Source of the DNA: Bacteroidales bacterium | Lineage (GTDB): Bacteria; Bacteroidota; Bacteroidia; Bacteroidales; Lentimicrobiaceae | DNA: 64,000 nt | Direction of reading: 5' to 3' | NCBI GenBank assembly: GCA_016705005.1 | Contig: JADIZB010000004.1 | Coordinates: forward strand, 186,001 to 250,000 | Part shown: piece after piece, positions 8,124-16,686 of the stretch | Layout of the letters: each line of letters opens with the position of its first letter | How positions within the stretch are numbered: the stretch's first letter is position 1 | Notes under the pieces: generated by a model | What the model was told of the DNA's origin: nothing | Databases searched by the model: none | Seen by the model: only the letters and a program-made list of their open reading frames with translations | Program-made: the position numbers and the translations under genes

Positions 8124-10439
8124 ATGGATAATATTTACCTGCTTTTTGTAATTGTTCTCTTTGTTCTAGCTATTTCAGACCTGATTGTCGGGGTAACCAA
8201 TGATGCGGTTAATTTCCTGAACTCGGCAATAGGTGCGAAAGCTGCATCCTTCAAAATGGTGATGCTGGTAGCCAGCATAGGGGTATTGGTGGGTGCTACT
8301 TTTTCGAGCGGACTGATGGAAATTGCCCGAAAGGGACTTTTTTTCCCGGCACAGTTCAGCTATGCTGAAGTTCTGATCATCTTCATGGCAGTGATGATTA
8401 CCGATGTTATACTGCTTGATCTGTTCAATACATTCGGACTACCCACCTCGACTACTGTCTCGATCGTTTTTGAGCTTCTGGGGGCATCGGTAGCTATAGC
8501 GGTTATAAAAATCTCCGAATCCGAACAAACAATGCAGGATATTGGTCAATACATAAACGCAGCCAAAGCCCTTGCCATTATTACCGCTATTCTTGTTTCG
8601 GTTGCCCTGGCTTTTAGCCTGGGAGCATTCGTCCAGTATATCACACGAATCCTTTTCACATTTAATCTCCGACATAACCTAAAATATTATTCAGCCCTGT
8701 GGGGTGGTCTGGCCATCACTGGTATCATCTATTTTATAGTCATTAAAGGAGCCAAAGGTGCATCTTTTATGACTGCCGAATTTATCGGCTATGTTGAATC
8801 GAATACAAGCATCATCCTTCTCGTCAGCTTTATCGGATGGACAATTTTGCTTCAAATACTGATGATTCTGTTCAGGCTTAACATTCTTAAACTGGTTGTC
8901 CTTACCGGCACATTTGCCCTTGCCCTTGCCTTTGCAGGCAACGATCTGGTCAATTTTATCGGTGTCCCTCTGGCCGGACTTGAGGCCTACAAAATCTTTA
9001 ATGCCACTCCCGGTGCCGACCCACATACTTTTATGATGACAGCACTGGCCAACGACGTTAAAACCGAAACATGGATGTTGCTCATAGCCGGCTTTGTGAT
9101 GTCATTTACTTTATGGACGTCGAAAAAAGCCCGGACAGTTATCGAAACCTCTGTTGATCTAAGCAGACAGGGCGAAGGAAGTGAGCGTTTCAACTCCTCT
9201 ATACTTTCACGTAACCTTGTCAGAGGTATCCGCAACATGGCTTCAGCCATCAGTGGATTTATTCCTGAAAAAATCAGTGCCTGGATCGAAAAAAGGTTCG
9301 AAGCACCCGACGAAAAAACCATTGAACAAATGCCCGATGGTGCAGCATTCGACATGCTCAGGGCAAGTGTCAATCTTGTTGTTGCCAGTGTGTTGATTGC
9401 TTTTGGAACATCACTGAAATTACCGCTTTCAACAACCTATGTAACCTTTATGGTTGCAATGGGTACTTCACTCAGCGACCGGGCCTGGGGGCGCGAAAGC
9501 GCTGTTTATCGGATCACTGGAGTGCTTTCGGTAATCGGGGGCTGGTTTTTTACAGCACTCGCTGCATTTACAGTTTCGTTATTGGCTGCAATATTGCTCT
9601 TTTATGGCGGACTGGTGGCGACCCTACTGCTGATGGTAGTAGTCGGATTAATCCTATACCGGACTCATGTAATTCATCTTCGCAGGGCTTCCGAAAAAAA
9701 GGTTAATGATGAAATGGATGCCTTTCCGTCAGAAATGACAACTGAGAATATTATAACACGGTGTTCATTGAGTATTCACCTGGTTGTTGAACAAGGCCTG
9801 GGCATTTTCAATAAAACCATCATGGGACTTGTTGATGAAAACCGCAAACTGCTGCACAGTGCTAAAAGCGATTCAGATGCCTTAAATGTACAGACAAAGA
9901 GACTAAAAACCCATATCAACGCTACCCTGATCAATCTCAAGGAGGATTCCATTGAGTCAGGCCACTATTATGTACAAGCCATTGACTATTTACGCGAAGT
10001 AAACCATTGTCTTTCCTATATTGTAAATCCGGCTTTCGAGCATGTTGAAAACAATCACCGGCCACTGATACCGGTTCAGGTTGATGAAATATCAAAATTA
10101 AATGGTGAAATATCCTTACTTTTCACGAAGACCCTGGAAATATTAAAAAGAAAGAATTACGAAGATCTGGAATATATCTCCGAAAGGCAGCAAAGCATTC
10201 TCAGGCTGGTTGAAGAAACCCGTAAAAAACAGATCAGGCGTATCAAAAACAACGAAACAGGAACCCGAAACAGTATTCTTTACCTTAATATGCTGGCTGA
10301 AATTAAAAATCTGACACTTTTTATCAGCAACATCCTGAAAGCAAGCCGTGATTTCGAACTTTCCGGCGTGCAGCCTGTAAAGGAAATAATATCAAATAAC
10401 CCTGATTCTCCATCAGAAACAGGACCTTCGCCAACCTGA
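8124..10439 (+). CDS. Long inorganic phosphate transporter, Pit family, with helical PhoU-like extension
   Basis: A 771-residue protein. The N-terminal 500 residues are a PiT transporter: DLIVGVTNDAVNFLNSAIG is the first signature, FAGNDLVNFIGVPLAG the second (in place of GHGGNDAQ), with TSTTVSIVFELLG and LPLSTTYVTFMVAMG motifs. About 230 further residues are cytosolic and helical, rich in Glu/Lys, with a PhoU/DUF47-like look (YYVQAIDYLREVNHCLSYI). Transporter and regulator are thus fused, unlike the separate pit/DUF47 pair at 4.3-6.0 kb. Its stop is three bases from that of the convergent gene. Confidence 0.9.
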   Translation: MDNIYLLFVIVLFVLAISDLIVGVTNDAVNFLNSAIGAKAASFKMVMLVASIGVLVGATFSSGLMEIARKGLFFPAQFSYAEVLIIFMAVMITDVILLDLFNTFGLPTSTTVSIVFELLGASVAIAVIKISESEQTMQDIGQYINAAKALAIITAILVSVALAFSLGAFVQYITRILFTFNLRHNLKYYSALWGGLAITGIIYFIVIKGAKGASFMTAEFIGYVESNTSIILLVSFIGWTILLQILMILFRLNILKLVVLTGTFALALAFAGNDLVNFIGVPLAGLEAYKIFNATPGADPHTFMMTALANDVKTETWMLLIAGFVMSFTLWTSKKARTVIETSVDLSRQGEGSERFNSSILSRNLVRGIRNMASAISGFIPEKISAWIEKRFEAPDEKTIEQMPDGAAFDMLRASVNLVVASVLIAFGTSLKLPLSTTYVTFMVAMGTSLSDRAWGRESAVYRITGVLSVIGGWFFTALAAFTVSLLAAILLFYGGLVATLLLMVVVGLILYRTHVIHLRRASEKKVNDEMDAFPSEMTTENIITRCSLSIHLVVEQGLGIFNKTIMGLVDENRKLLHSAKSDSDALNVQTKRLKTHINATLINLKEDSIESGHYYVQAIDYLREVNHCLSYIVNPAFEHVENNHRPLIPVQVDEISKLNGEISLLFTKTLEILKRKNYEDLEYISERQQSILRLVEETRKKQIRRIKNNETGTRNSILYLNMLAEIKNLTLFISNILKASRDFELSGVQPVKEIISNNPDSPSETGPSPT

Positions 10440-10442
10440 TGA

Positions 10443-13013
10443 TCAACCAGCTACCAAAACCTTAGCTGTAGCCTTTAATCTACCGGATTTTACAACGATC
10501 AGGTAAGTACCGGGTTTCACAGGTTTTCCGGATTGATCCATTCCATCCCAGACTATGCTGTTCATTCCCTGAACAAGTTGAACTGCTCCTGATTCTCTTA
10601 TAATGCGGCCATGCATGTCAAGAATTGAGAAAGCTGACATGGCCGGAACAGGTGTTCCGATGGTCATCCGTATTTCCTTTCCGGCCCTTGCCGGATTTGG
10701 ATAAATTCCTGTCAGAGAAAGGGTAGTTTCAACCTGAGGATTTTCTTCAACCCCGACATTCAACTGATTGAGGTCAAACTTATACGCCGACAATCCATAA
10801 GTACCGATGATCAGAAAGTTCTCATCCGGATGAATTTTCATGGATGTCACCGGAACATTACCAATACCCTGATTCATACTTTGCCAGGTTTCGCCGGAGT
10901 TCTCACTCAAAAATACTCCGGCATCGGTTGCAATAAACAGCCGGCCCTGTTGTCCGGGATCCGCTACCAGTGCATTTACGGGCAACTCTGGCAGGTCAGA
11001 ACTAATCGGCTGCCAGGTCTGACCAAGATTGGTTGATTTGTAAACATGGGCAAGCGGCTCATCCCACCTGAAGCCCGAGAGTGTTACATATATAGTGTTC
11101 AGGTCAAACGGATCGGCTACCACGCGGGTTATCCACCGTTCAGGCAACCCATTGCTGATATCGTTCCACAAGGATCCCCCATTCGTACTTATGTGAACCC
11201 TTCCGTCATCGGTACCGGCAAGCACTATTCCGGGTTCAACCGATGAAATGGCAAGTGTGCTGATGGTATGAAAGGTACTGCCATCATCGCCTAAAGTAAG
11301 GTCATTGCTTATTGCATTCCAGCTGTTACCTCCATTGGTTGTTCTCCATACCCTGTAAGTTCCAAAATACAGGATCTGGGGTTCCTGTGGGTGCATTATA
11401 ACAGGTGCCGACCAGTTTACCCGGTCAGAAGACCAATACCCGTTAATGGGGTCCATCCAGTTGCCGCCATTCGTTGACTTATGCAATGCACCCCATTGGT
11501 ATTCAGCATATATAATGTTCGGGTTCGTATAATCAACCAGACTATAAAAACCATCTCCTCCCAGAATGGCCTCCCAGTCGCCCAGCTGACCGGTCATGGT
11601 CCTGATGGTATTGTTATCCTGAGTTCCGCCATAAATCCGCTCGGGGTTCAAATGATCGATTTCGATATCATAAAACTGTGTGAGTGGCAGATTATTGATT
11701 TTACTCCAGCTGAAACCCGTGTCATCGCTGAAGTAAAGGCCACCGTCGTTGCCCTCATAAATGCGACCGGTTATTGGATGTATAAACAGCGCGTGATGAT
11801 CTACATGCATTTCATAGCCGGTCTCTGACCAGGAACTTCCACCATCAGAGGAATAATAAAGATAAACACCCAGTACGAATAGTTTATCAGGCGAATCAGG
11901 ATCTACCCTTATCTGACCAAAATACCATCCGAATGAACTATTCATTCCCTGCAGATAGCCATCACTGGTACGCGTCCAGCTTTGGCCGCCATTTTGGGTT
12001 TTGTATACAGCAACTTCAGATTGATTGTCATAAAACGCATACAGCACTGAAGGTGAAGATGGCGAAATGGCGAGACCTATCCTTCCTGTTTCACTTCCCT
12101 GGGGCAAGCCTGTAGTGAGTTCAGTCCAGGTATCTCCTCCGTCTGTTGTTTTCCAGATTCCGGAAGTAACACCGAAGGAACGACGGTAATTGAGTCCGCG
12201 CATTCGTTCCCACATGGCTGCATAGAGAATATCGGGATTTGACGGATGTTGGATAAGGTCAATGGCTGAGGTTGAATCACTGATAAACAATACTCTTTCC
12301 CAGCTATTCCCACCATCAGTGGTTCGGTATACCCCCCTGTTTTCATCGGGAGTAAAAAGATTACCACAGGCAGCAGCAAATACCCTGTCACCGTTTGAAT
12401 GATCAATAACAATCCGCCCTATGTAGGCTGATAATTCCAGCCCTGAATGCTGCCATGTAGTACCACCATCGGTTGACTTGTAAATGCCATCGCCCCTGAA
12501 ACTCTGGCTTGATGAATTGGCCTCACCAGAACCTGCAAACATCAGATTGGGGTCCTGCTGGCTGATAGCAATATCTCCAATGGAAATAGCAGCCTGGTCC
12601 TTGAAAATATTGGTCCAGGATGCTCCGTTATTCGTTGTTTTCAAAATTCCACCTGATGCAGCAGCTACAAAAATGGTCGAAAAGTTACCGTCTGGAACTT
12701 CAATATCCGTTATTCTTCCCCCTATGTTCAGGGGACCAGCAAATTCCCATTCGAAGTTACTTCTTTCCGCTGCACCATGTATGTCTCTGGCCTGCCGCAC
12801 AGCTTCAAGGTATGCAGAGGTTCTGATGGTCCCGTAAGGGAATGTCCGCTGATTCTCCATCCAGTCGGAAGGCAGAAATCCGGGGAATTTTTGGCGGGAT
12901 TGCAGCTCTGAACCTGGATGAGGATCGTTTTTGACAATGGCTGTTATCGCTGTTAACAGTAAGACCAGCAAAGGAACAATAGAATAGAGCAAACCTGCTT
13001 TTTGTCTTTTCAT
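10443..13013 (-). CDS. Secreted sortilin/BNR-repeat beta-propeller protein with T9SS sorting domain
   Basis: An 856-residue exported protein. An N-terminal hydrophobic segment (LLYSIVPLLVLLLTAITAI) acts as signal. Residues from about 80 to 750 contain many BNR/Asp-box repeats (STDGGTTW, TTDGGNSW, TTNGGNSW, STNLGQTW), typical of VPS10/sortilin-like ten-bladed propellers. The end has the type A T9SS sorting domain: the IYPNPARAG start, the DMHGR turn, and PVKPGTYLIVV near the terminus. The protein is probably secreted through the type IX system and bound to the cell surface; its ligand is unknown. Confidence 0.9.
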   Translation of the reverse strand: MKRQKAGLLYSIVPLLVLLLTAITAIVKNDPHPGSELQSRQKFPGFLPSDWMENQRTFPYGTIRTSAYLEAVRQARDIHGAAERSNFEWEFAGPLNIGGRITDIEVPDGNFSTIFVAAASGGILKTTNNGASWTNIFKDQAAISIGDIAISQQDPNLMFAGSGEANSSSQSFRGDGIYKSTDGGTTWQHSGLELSAYIGRIVIDHSNGDRVFAAACGNLFTPDENRGVYRTTDGGNSWERVLFISDSTSAIDLIQHPSNPDILYAAMWERMRGLNYRRSFGVTSGIWKTTDGGDTWTELTTGLPQGSETGRIGLAISPSSPSVLYAFYDNQSEVAVYKTQNGGQSWTRTSDGYLQGMNSSFGWYFGQIRVDPDSPDKLFVLGVYLYYSSDGGSSWSETGYEMHVDHHALFIHPITGRIYEGNDGGLYFSDDTGFSWSKINNLPLTQFYDIEIDHLNPERIYGGTQDNNTIRTMTGQLGDWEAILGGDGFYSLVDYTNPNIIYAEYQWGALHKSTNGGNWMDPINGYWSSDRVNWSAPVIMHPQEPQILYFGTYRVWRTTNGGNSWNAISNDLTLGDDGSTFHTISTLAISSVEPGIVLAGTDDGRVHISTNGGSLWNDISNGLPERWITRVVADPFDLNTIYVTLSGFRWDEPLAHVYKSTNLGQTWQPISSDLPELPVNALVADPGQQGRLFIATDAGVFLSENSGETWQSMNQGIGNVPVTSMKIHPDENFLIIGTYGLSAYKFDLNQLNVGVEENPQVETTLSLTGIYPNPARAGKEIRMTIGTPVPAMSAFSILDMHGRIIRESGAVQLVQGMNSIVWDGMDQSGKPVKPGTYLIVVKSGRLKATAKVLVAG

Positions 13014-13058
13014 AAATAACCGAATGGATGATTAGTGGTTGTGAGGCAAGGATGGTCA

Positions 13059-13084
13059 CAAAGATAAAAAAATACATAACTTTG
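13059..13084. promoter_or_regulatory. Back-to-back -7 boxes for the divergent 13013(-) and 13110(+) genes
   Basis: Minus-strand TATCTTTG (13066-13059) points to the sortilin-like gene, and plus-strand TAACTTTG (13077-13084) points to the LapA-like gene. Both are perfect TAnnTTTG boxes and lie only ten bases apart, so two polymerases could hardly bind at once. Confidence 0.5.
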
Positions 13085-13109
13085 AGTCTGAAATCAACCC
13101 CTCCGAAAA

Positions 13110-13328
13110 ATGTCCAGATCAGCAATCATCACAATAATCACAGCCATTCTTCTGATTATCTTTGCAGTTCAGAATTCCGAGCCCGCTTCGATGACCCTTC
13201 TTTTCTGGGATCTGACCATGTCGCTGGCCCTATTGCTTCTGATCATGTTCGTGCTTGGTACCGGGTTCGGCTACTTTTTCCATATGACCATAAGTATGCG
13301 GAAGAAAAAAACATCAAAGCCGCAGTAA
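13110..13328 (+). CDS. LapA/DUF1049 domain small membrane protein
   Basis: A 72-residue protein with two hydrophobic helices (ITIITAILLIIFAVQN and MSLALLLLIMFVLGTGFGYFF) around the FAVQNSEPASMTLLFWDLTM segment, which is the DUF1049 (LapA) signature, and a basic C-terminus RKKKTSKPQ. In E. coli LapA takes part in control of lipopolysaccharide synthesis with LapB; here the family match is clear but that role is not shown. It is monocistronic and has a -7 box 25 bases before its ATG. Confidence 0.8.
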   Translation: MSRSAIITIITAILLIIFAVQNSEPASMTLLFWDLTMSLALLLLIMFVLGTGFGYFFHMTISMRKKKTSKPQ

Positions 13329-13389
13329 TAAAAACGGCCAGGCTGTCGTTTCCCTGACCTGCATTTCAAAGCCAATGGCTTGGTTGCAA

Positions 13390-13812
13390 TTAATTCAGCA
13401 ATTGCACAACGGTTCTCTTAAGCATGAAATGTGGCGGATTGCTGATTCTGCTTCCGGAAGGTTTAATCGGATAATGCTGATGATCCCAGTCTTCGGGGCT
13501 GTTGAAGTAATGAAAGCTGATCAAATTTGCGGTCCATTCGGTCCAGCAATGCATATGGTTGTAGTGGATTTCTTTGCCCGCCCTTCTTGCACTCAAAAAG
13601 CTTACAGGAGCAATTCTGAACCAATAGAAGAAGAATCCACATTGCCTGTACTGAAGAATGTGACCGAATTCATGTTTCAGCAAACCCTGATCAAAGGAAG
13701 CTGCATTCCCGGTAATGATTCCCAAACCAGGCAGGGTAACCGCCGCTCCTTGCCTGAACTTCCAGATATTCAGGCAGATCAGCTTAACATCTTCAAATTT
13801 GCGGAATGACAT
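13390..13812 (-). CDS. HEFGH-motif protein, putative zinc metalloprotease-like
   Basis: A 140-residue protein with the metalloprotease zinc-binding signature HExxH at His47-Glu48-Phe49-Gly50-His51 (LLKHEFGHILQYRQCG). A possible third ligand lies further on among several His and Glu residues (HYNHMHCWTEW). There is no signal peptide. Many Bacteroidota encode short HEFGH proteins of this kind without known substrate. An open frame of similar length exists on the opposite strand, but the motif supports this one. Proteolytic activity is not shown. Confidence 0.6.
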   Translation of the reverse strand: MSFRKFEDVKLICLNIWKFRQGAAVTLPGLGIITGNAASFDQGLLKHEFGHILQYRQCGFFFYWFRIAPVSFLSARRAGKEIHYNHMHCWTEWTANLISFHYFNSPEDWDHQHYPIKPSGSRISNPPHFMLKRTVVQLLN

Positions 13813-13835
13813 CTTCAGATAGCTATTTCAGTCTT

Positions 13836-14267
13836 TCACCGGTTTTGCGGCAATGAATCCAACACATACAGGGTATCGTAAGTTGGTTCTAATATCGAAG
13901 AATAGGAAATGAACAGATACATACCGGAAACTTCAGGCTTAAAATTAAAGGTTGTATCGTCCGAAATCAGCACTTCAGTGCACAGACCATTGTACGACTC
14001 ATACAGGCCTGTGGCCGAGATGCCATAGACAGTGTCAGCGACAACGGATTTCCCCAGGTATAATTTCAGGTCAGACCAGCAACCATTGGGTGCCGTAGCA
14101 CGGGCATATACAGGAACTGACTGGCCTGTCCAGGCACTGTCGGGTATAATGGTTTCAACCACACTTACATAGCCGGTGTACTTTTCATGGCTTTCGCCAT
14201 TCAGATCACATGAAACGATGATAAACGGCACAAGCAGGAAGGAAATGAACAATTTCAATTTCATCAT
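13836..14267 (-). CDS. Hypothetical lipoprotein
   Basis: A 143-residue protein of unknown function. The N-terminus MMKLKLFISFLLVPFIIVSC is a type II signal peptide with lipobox IVSC, acylated Cys20 followed by Asp. The rest looks like a small beta-rich domain (VETIIPDSAWTGQSVPVYARA), perhaps immunoglobulin-like. It is transcribed just upstream of the HEFGH gene on the same strand with 23 bases between them, so the two may form an operon. Confidence 0.65.
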   Translation of the reverse strand: MMKLKLFISFLLVPFIIVSCDLNGESHEKYTGYVSVVETIIPDSAWTGQSVPVYARATAPNGCWSDLKLYLGKSVVADTVYGISATGLYESYNGLCTEVLISDDTTFNFKPEVSGMYLFISYSSILEPTYDTLYVLDSLPQNR

Positions 14268-14323
14268 GATGGATTTATATTTTCAGTTCAACAAATCACA
14301 AAATTCCTGCCACACAGCTGTTC

Positions 14324-14626
14324 TCAATGTAAATAATCAACAACAGCCATTTTTGGACATTTATCCCGGTTCCATGCCACAAATGCTTTGTGAGCCGGGT
14401 GATCCTGATATGCTTCAAGCGCTTTTATATCATCAAATTCGCTCATCAGTGAAAGATGAGCAGCACCGGGACCGGTGGTAATATTGATCCCTGCCTCGAA
14501 CGATCTGATCTGTGGGATTAATGCAGGGAGTTCTTCCAGTTTTAATTTTACAGTATTCAGTAATTCAGACCTGTTTTCCTCTGATAATTCATCCAGGATT
14601 CTGAAAAACACAATATGTCTGACCAT
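14324..14626 (-). CDS. Dabb (stress-responsive alpha/beta barrel) family protein
   Basis: A 100-residue ferredoxin-like alpha/beta barrel protein. The start MVRHIVFFRI and the later LMSEFDDIKALEAYQDHPAHKAF segment with its conserved His are characteristic of the Dabb family. Members are small dimeric proteins of varied or unknown function, some acting as cyclases or decarboxylases. Nothing nearby identifies a substrate. Confidence 0.85.
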   Translation of the reverse strand: MVRHIVFFRILDELSEENRSELLNTVKLKLEELPALIPQIRSFEAGINITTGPGAAHLSLMSEFDDIKALEAYQDHPAHKAFVAWNRDKCPKMAVVDYLH

Positions 14627-14748
14627 AAGGTTAGTTTCTTACAAAAATAGAAATTCGTAGCATATCAGGCTGGCAAACATGAAAATTGCATGAAAAAAAT
14701 CACTTGTACCAGGCTAAAATTGAAAATAATACAAAAAGAGCATGAGGT

Positions 14749-14882
14749 TTCAGACTTCGATTGGAATGACAAGGCTTTCAGGTGAGTGATATAAGGGCGG
14801 GGGTTAGTGGCGGATATGCCGCCACCAACCCCCGCATTAACATGCTAACTATCTGTCATTCCGAACGAAAAGAAGAATCTCT
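14749..14882. repeat. Nested palindromic repeat element
   Basis: The centre is a GC-rich hairpin with 17-base arms (14797-14813 and 14819-14835, one mismatch) and a five-base loop. Outside it GGAATGACA (14763-14771) pairs with TGTCATTCC (14854-14862), with weaker similarity further out. The outer CATTCCGAACGAA segment resembles a dispersed repeat seen between genes in many Bacteroidota. It sits in a 360-base gap without a gene and also stands between convergent and co-directional units as a possible transcription barrier. Confidence 0.7.
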
Positions 14883-14934
14883 GACAAATTAACCGGACTC
14901 AACTGAAAAAAAGATCCAAATCGCCTATTAATTC

Positions 14935-14964
14935 TTGGTATCACAACCGGATAATGTAATTTTG
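14935..14964 (+). promoter_or_regulatory. Promoter of the SAM hydroxide adenosyltransferase gene
   Basis: TTG (14935-14937), 19 bases, TAATTTTG (14957-14964), then C. Both elements match the Bacteroidota vegetative consensus, and the ATG follows after 22 bases. Confidence 0.7.
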
Positions 14965-14986
14965 CATTAGCAGAAAAACGAAGAAA

Positions 14987-15772
14987 ATGGTTCCGGTGAT
15001 AACATTAACAACCGATTGGGGTTCCCGCGATCATTATGCGGGGACGGTTAAAGGAGTGATCATCAGCCGGCTGCCCGAAGCCCGCATTGTTGACATTACC
15101 CACCAGATTCCGGCATTTGATGTTAAACAGGCTTCGTTCATCCTGCGGAACACCTTTCATCACTTTCCGGAAGGGAGTATACACATCATTGGGGTAAATA
15201 CAGAAGAATCAGAATCTACACCCCATGTGGCAATTCTTTACAGGAAGCATTTTTTCATCGGTGCTGACAATGGCGTGTTTGCCCTGATGTTCGACAGCAC
15301 TCCTGAAAAGATAGTTGAGCTTACGATTGCTCAGGATACCGGTTATTTTATCTTTTCAACACGCGATCGTTTCGTTAAGGCTGCCGTTCACCTGGCCGGG
15401 GGGGGAGCCATTGAAGAACTGGGTGATGTAAGAAGTGAGCTCAAGGCATTGATCACCCTGAGGCCTCAGATCAACGGCAGTACCATAGCCGGCCGGGTGA
15501 TATACATCGATAACTATCAGAATGTCTTTCTTAATGTCAACGCAGCTGACTTTTCAGAAGTCGGAAATACCAGGAAGTTTTCATTGAATATCAAAGGGAA
15601 AACCCATCCTGTGAATACAGTACGCGATGCTTACGGTGAGGTGTCAGAAGGTGAGATCGTGGTGCTGTTCAGCACTACCGGATTCCTTGAAATAGCCATC
15701 AACAAAGGCAATGCTGCCGGATTGCTTGGGATTGCCACCGATGATGTTATTCTCATTGAATTTAACAGCTGA
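14987..15772 (+). CDS. SAM hydroxide adenosyltransferase (DUF62 family)
   Basis: A 261-residue protein of the SAM hydrolase/halogenase fold. The N-terminal ITLTTDWGSRDHYAGTVKG with its TTDFG-like Asp, and VDITHQIPAFDV, are family hallmarks. Members without the halogenase insertion hydrolyse S-adenosylmethionine to adenosine and methionine. The C-terminal domain begins near GRVIYIDNYQNVFLN. It lies upstream of gldF on the same strand with a 117-base gap and may be co-expressed with it. Confidence 0.92.
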   Translation: MVPVITLTTDWGSRDHYAGTVKGVIISRLPEARIVDITHQIPAFDVKQASFILRNTFHHFPEGSIHIIGVNTEESESTPHVAILYRKHFFIGADNGVFALMFDSTPEKIVELTIAQDTGYFIFSTRDRFVKAAVHLAGGGAIEELGDVRSELKALITLRPQINGSTIAGRVIYIDNYQNVFLNVNAADFSEVGNTRKFSLNIKGKTHPVNTVRDAYGEVSEGEIVVLFSTTGFLEIAINKGNAAGLLGIATDDVILIEFNS

Positions 15773-15889
15773 GGGTTCAGGATAGCTTCAGGCACAGAAT
15801 AAAGGAATACAATTTTTATTATTTCCCTCCTGACTGCCAAATGCCTATTTTAAGTAATTTAGCACCCCCAAAGAAGCCCGTAAATCATT

Positions 15890-16678
15890 ATGTTCACACT
15901 TTTCAGGAAAGAAATTTTCAGCTTCCTAAATTCGCTGATCGGTTACCTGGCAATTATAGTATTTCTATTGATCAATGGATTGTTCCTGTGGGTATTTCCA
16001 CTTGGGTTCAATATCGTTGACTTTGGTTATGCCAGCCTTGACAACCTGTTTACACTCGCCCCATTTGTCTTTCTTTTTCTAATCCCGGCCATAACGATGC
16101 GTTCATTTGCCGATGAAAAGAAAAGCGGTACCATCGAAATGCTTCTTACCAAACCTCTTACTGATATCCAGATCATTACTGCCAAATACCTTGCAGGGGT
16201 AACCCTCGTTTTTTTCTCTTTGTTACCTACTTTGATTTATGCGGTTTCCGTTTACCTGCTGGGGCTTCCAAAAGGCAACCTCGATATGGGCGGAATGTGG
16301 GGCTCATACATTGGCCTGCTTTTCCTGGCATCTGCATTTGTTGCTGTTGGATTGTTTGTATCGTCCGTTACTGAAAACCAGATTATTGCCTTTATACTTG
16401 CCTTAATCCTAAGCGGATTCTTCTATACCGGCTTCGATTTTGTGTCGGAACTCTCACTGTTTGGTAAAGCCGATCTCTTTATCATGTCGCTGGGTATCCA
16501 GGCTCATTATACTTCTATGAGCCGGGGTGTAATCGACACCCGTGATGTACTCTATTTTCTCAGCCTGATCGGTATTTTCATCCTGCTGACAAAGATTGTA
16601 CTCGAGAGTCGCAAATGGGAAGCACAGCGGCCGCGTCTGCAGGCAGAAAGTAACAAAACCATTGACAACAAAGGGTAG
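15890..16678 (+). CDS. gldF: Gliding motility ABC transporter permease GldF
   Basis: A 262-residue ABC-2 type permease with about six hydrophobic helices. The opening FRKEIFSFLNSLIGYLAI and ITMRSFADEKKSGTIEMLLTKPLTD are typical of GldF. In Flavobacterium GldA, GldF and GldG form an ABC transporter needed for gliding and linked to type IX secretion. gldG follows after 8 bases. No ATPase gene (gldA) is present in this window, so it must be elsewhere. Confidence 0.92.
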   Translation: MFTLFRKEIFSFLNSLIGYLAIIVFLLINGLFLWVFPLGFNIVDFGYASLDNLFTLAPFVFLFLIPAITMRSFADEKKSGTIEMLLTKPLTDIQIITAKYLAGVTLVFFSLLPTLIYAVSVYLLGLPKGNLDMGGMWGSYIGLLFLASAFVAVGLFVSSVTENQIIAFILALILSGFFYTGFDFVSELSLFGKADLFIMSLGIQAHYTSMSRGVIDTRDVLYFLSLIGIFILLTKIVLESRKWEAQRPRLQAESNKTIDNKG

Positions 16679-16686
16679 GCACAGCT

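Noticed and set aside
13375..13809. Plus-strand 144-codon frame opposite the HEFGH gene
   Set aside because: The minus-strand frame has a zinc-binding HExxH motif and is followed by co-directional neighbours; the plus-strand product has no recognisable features.
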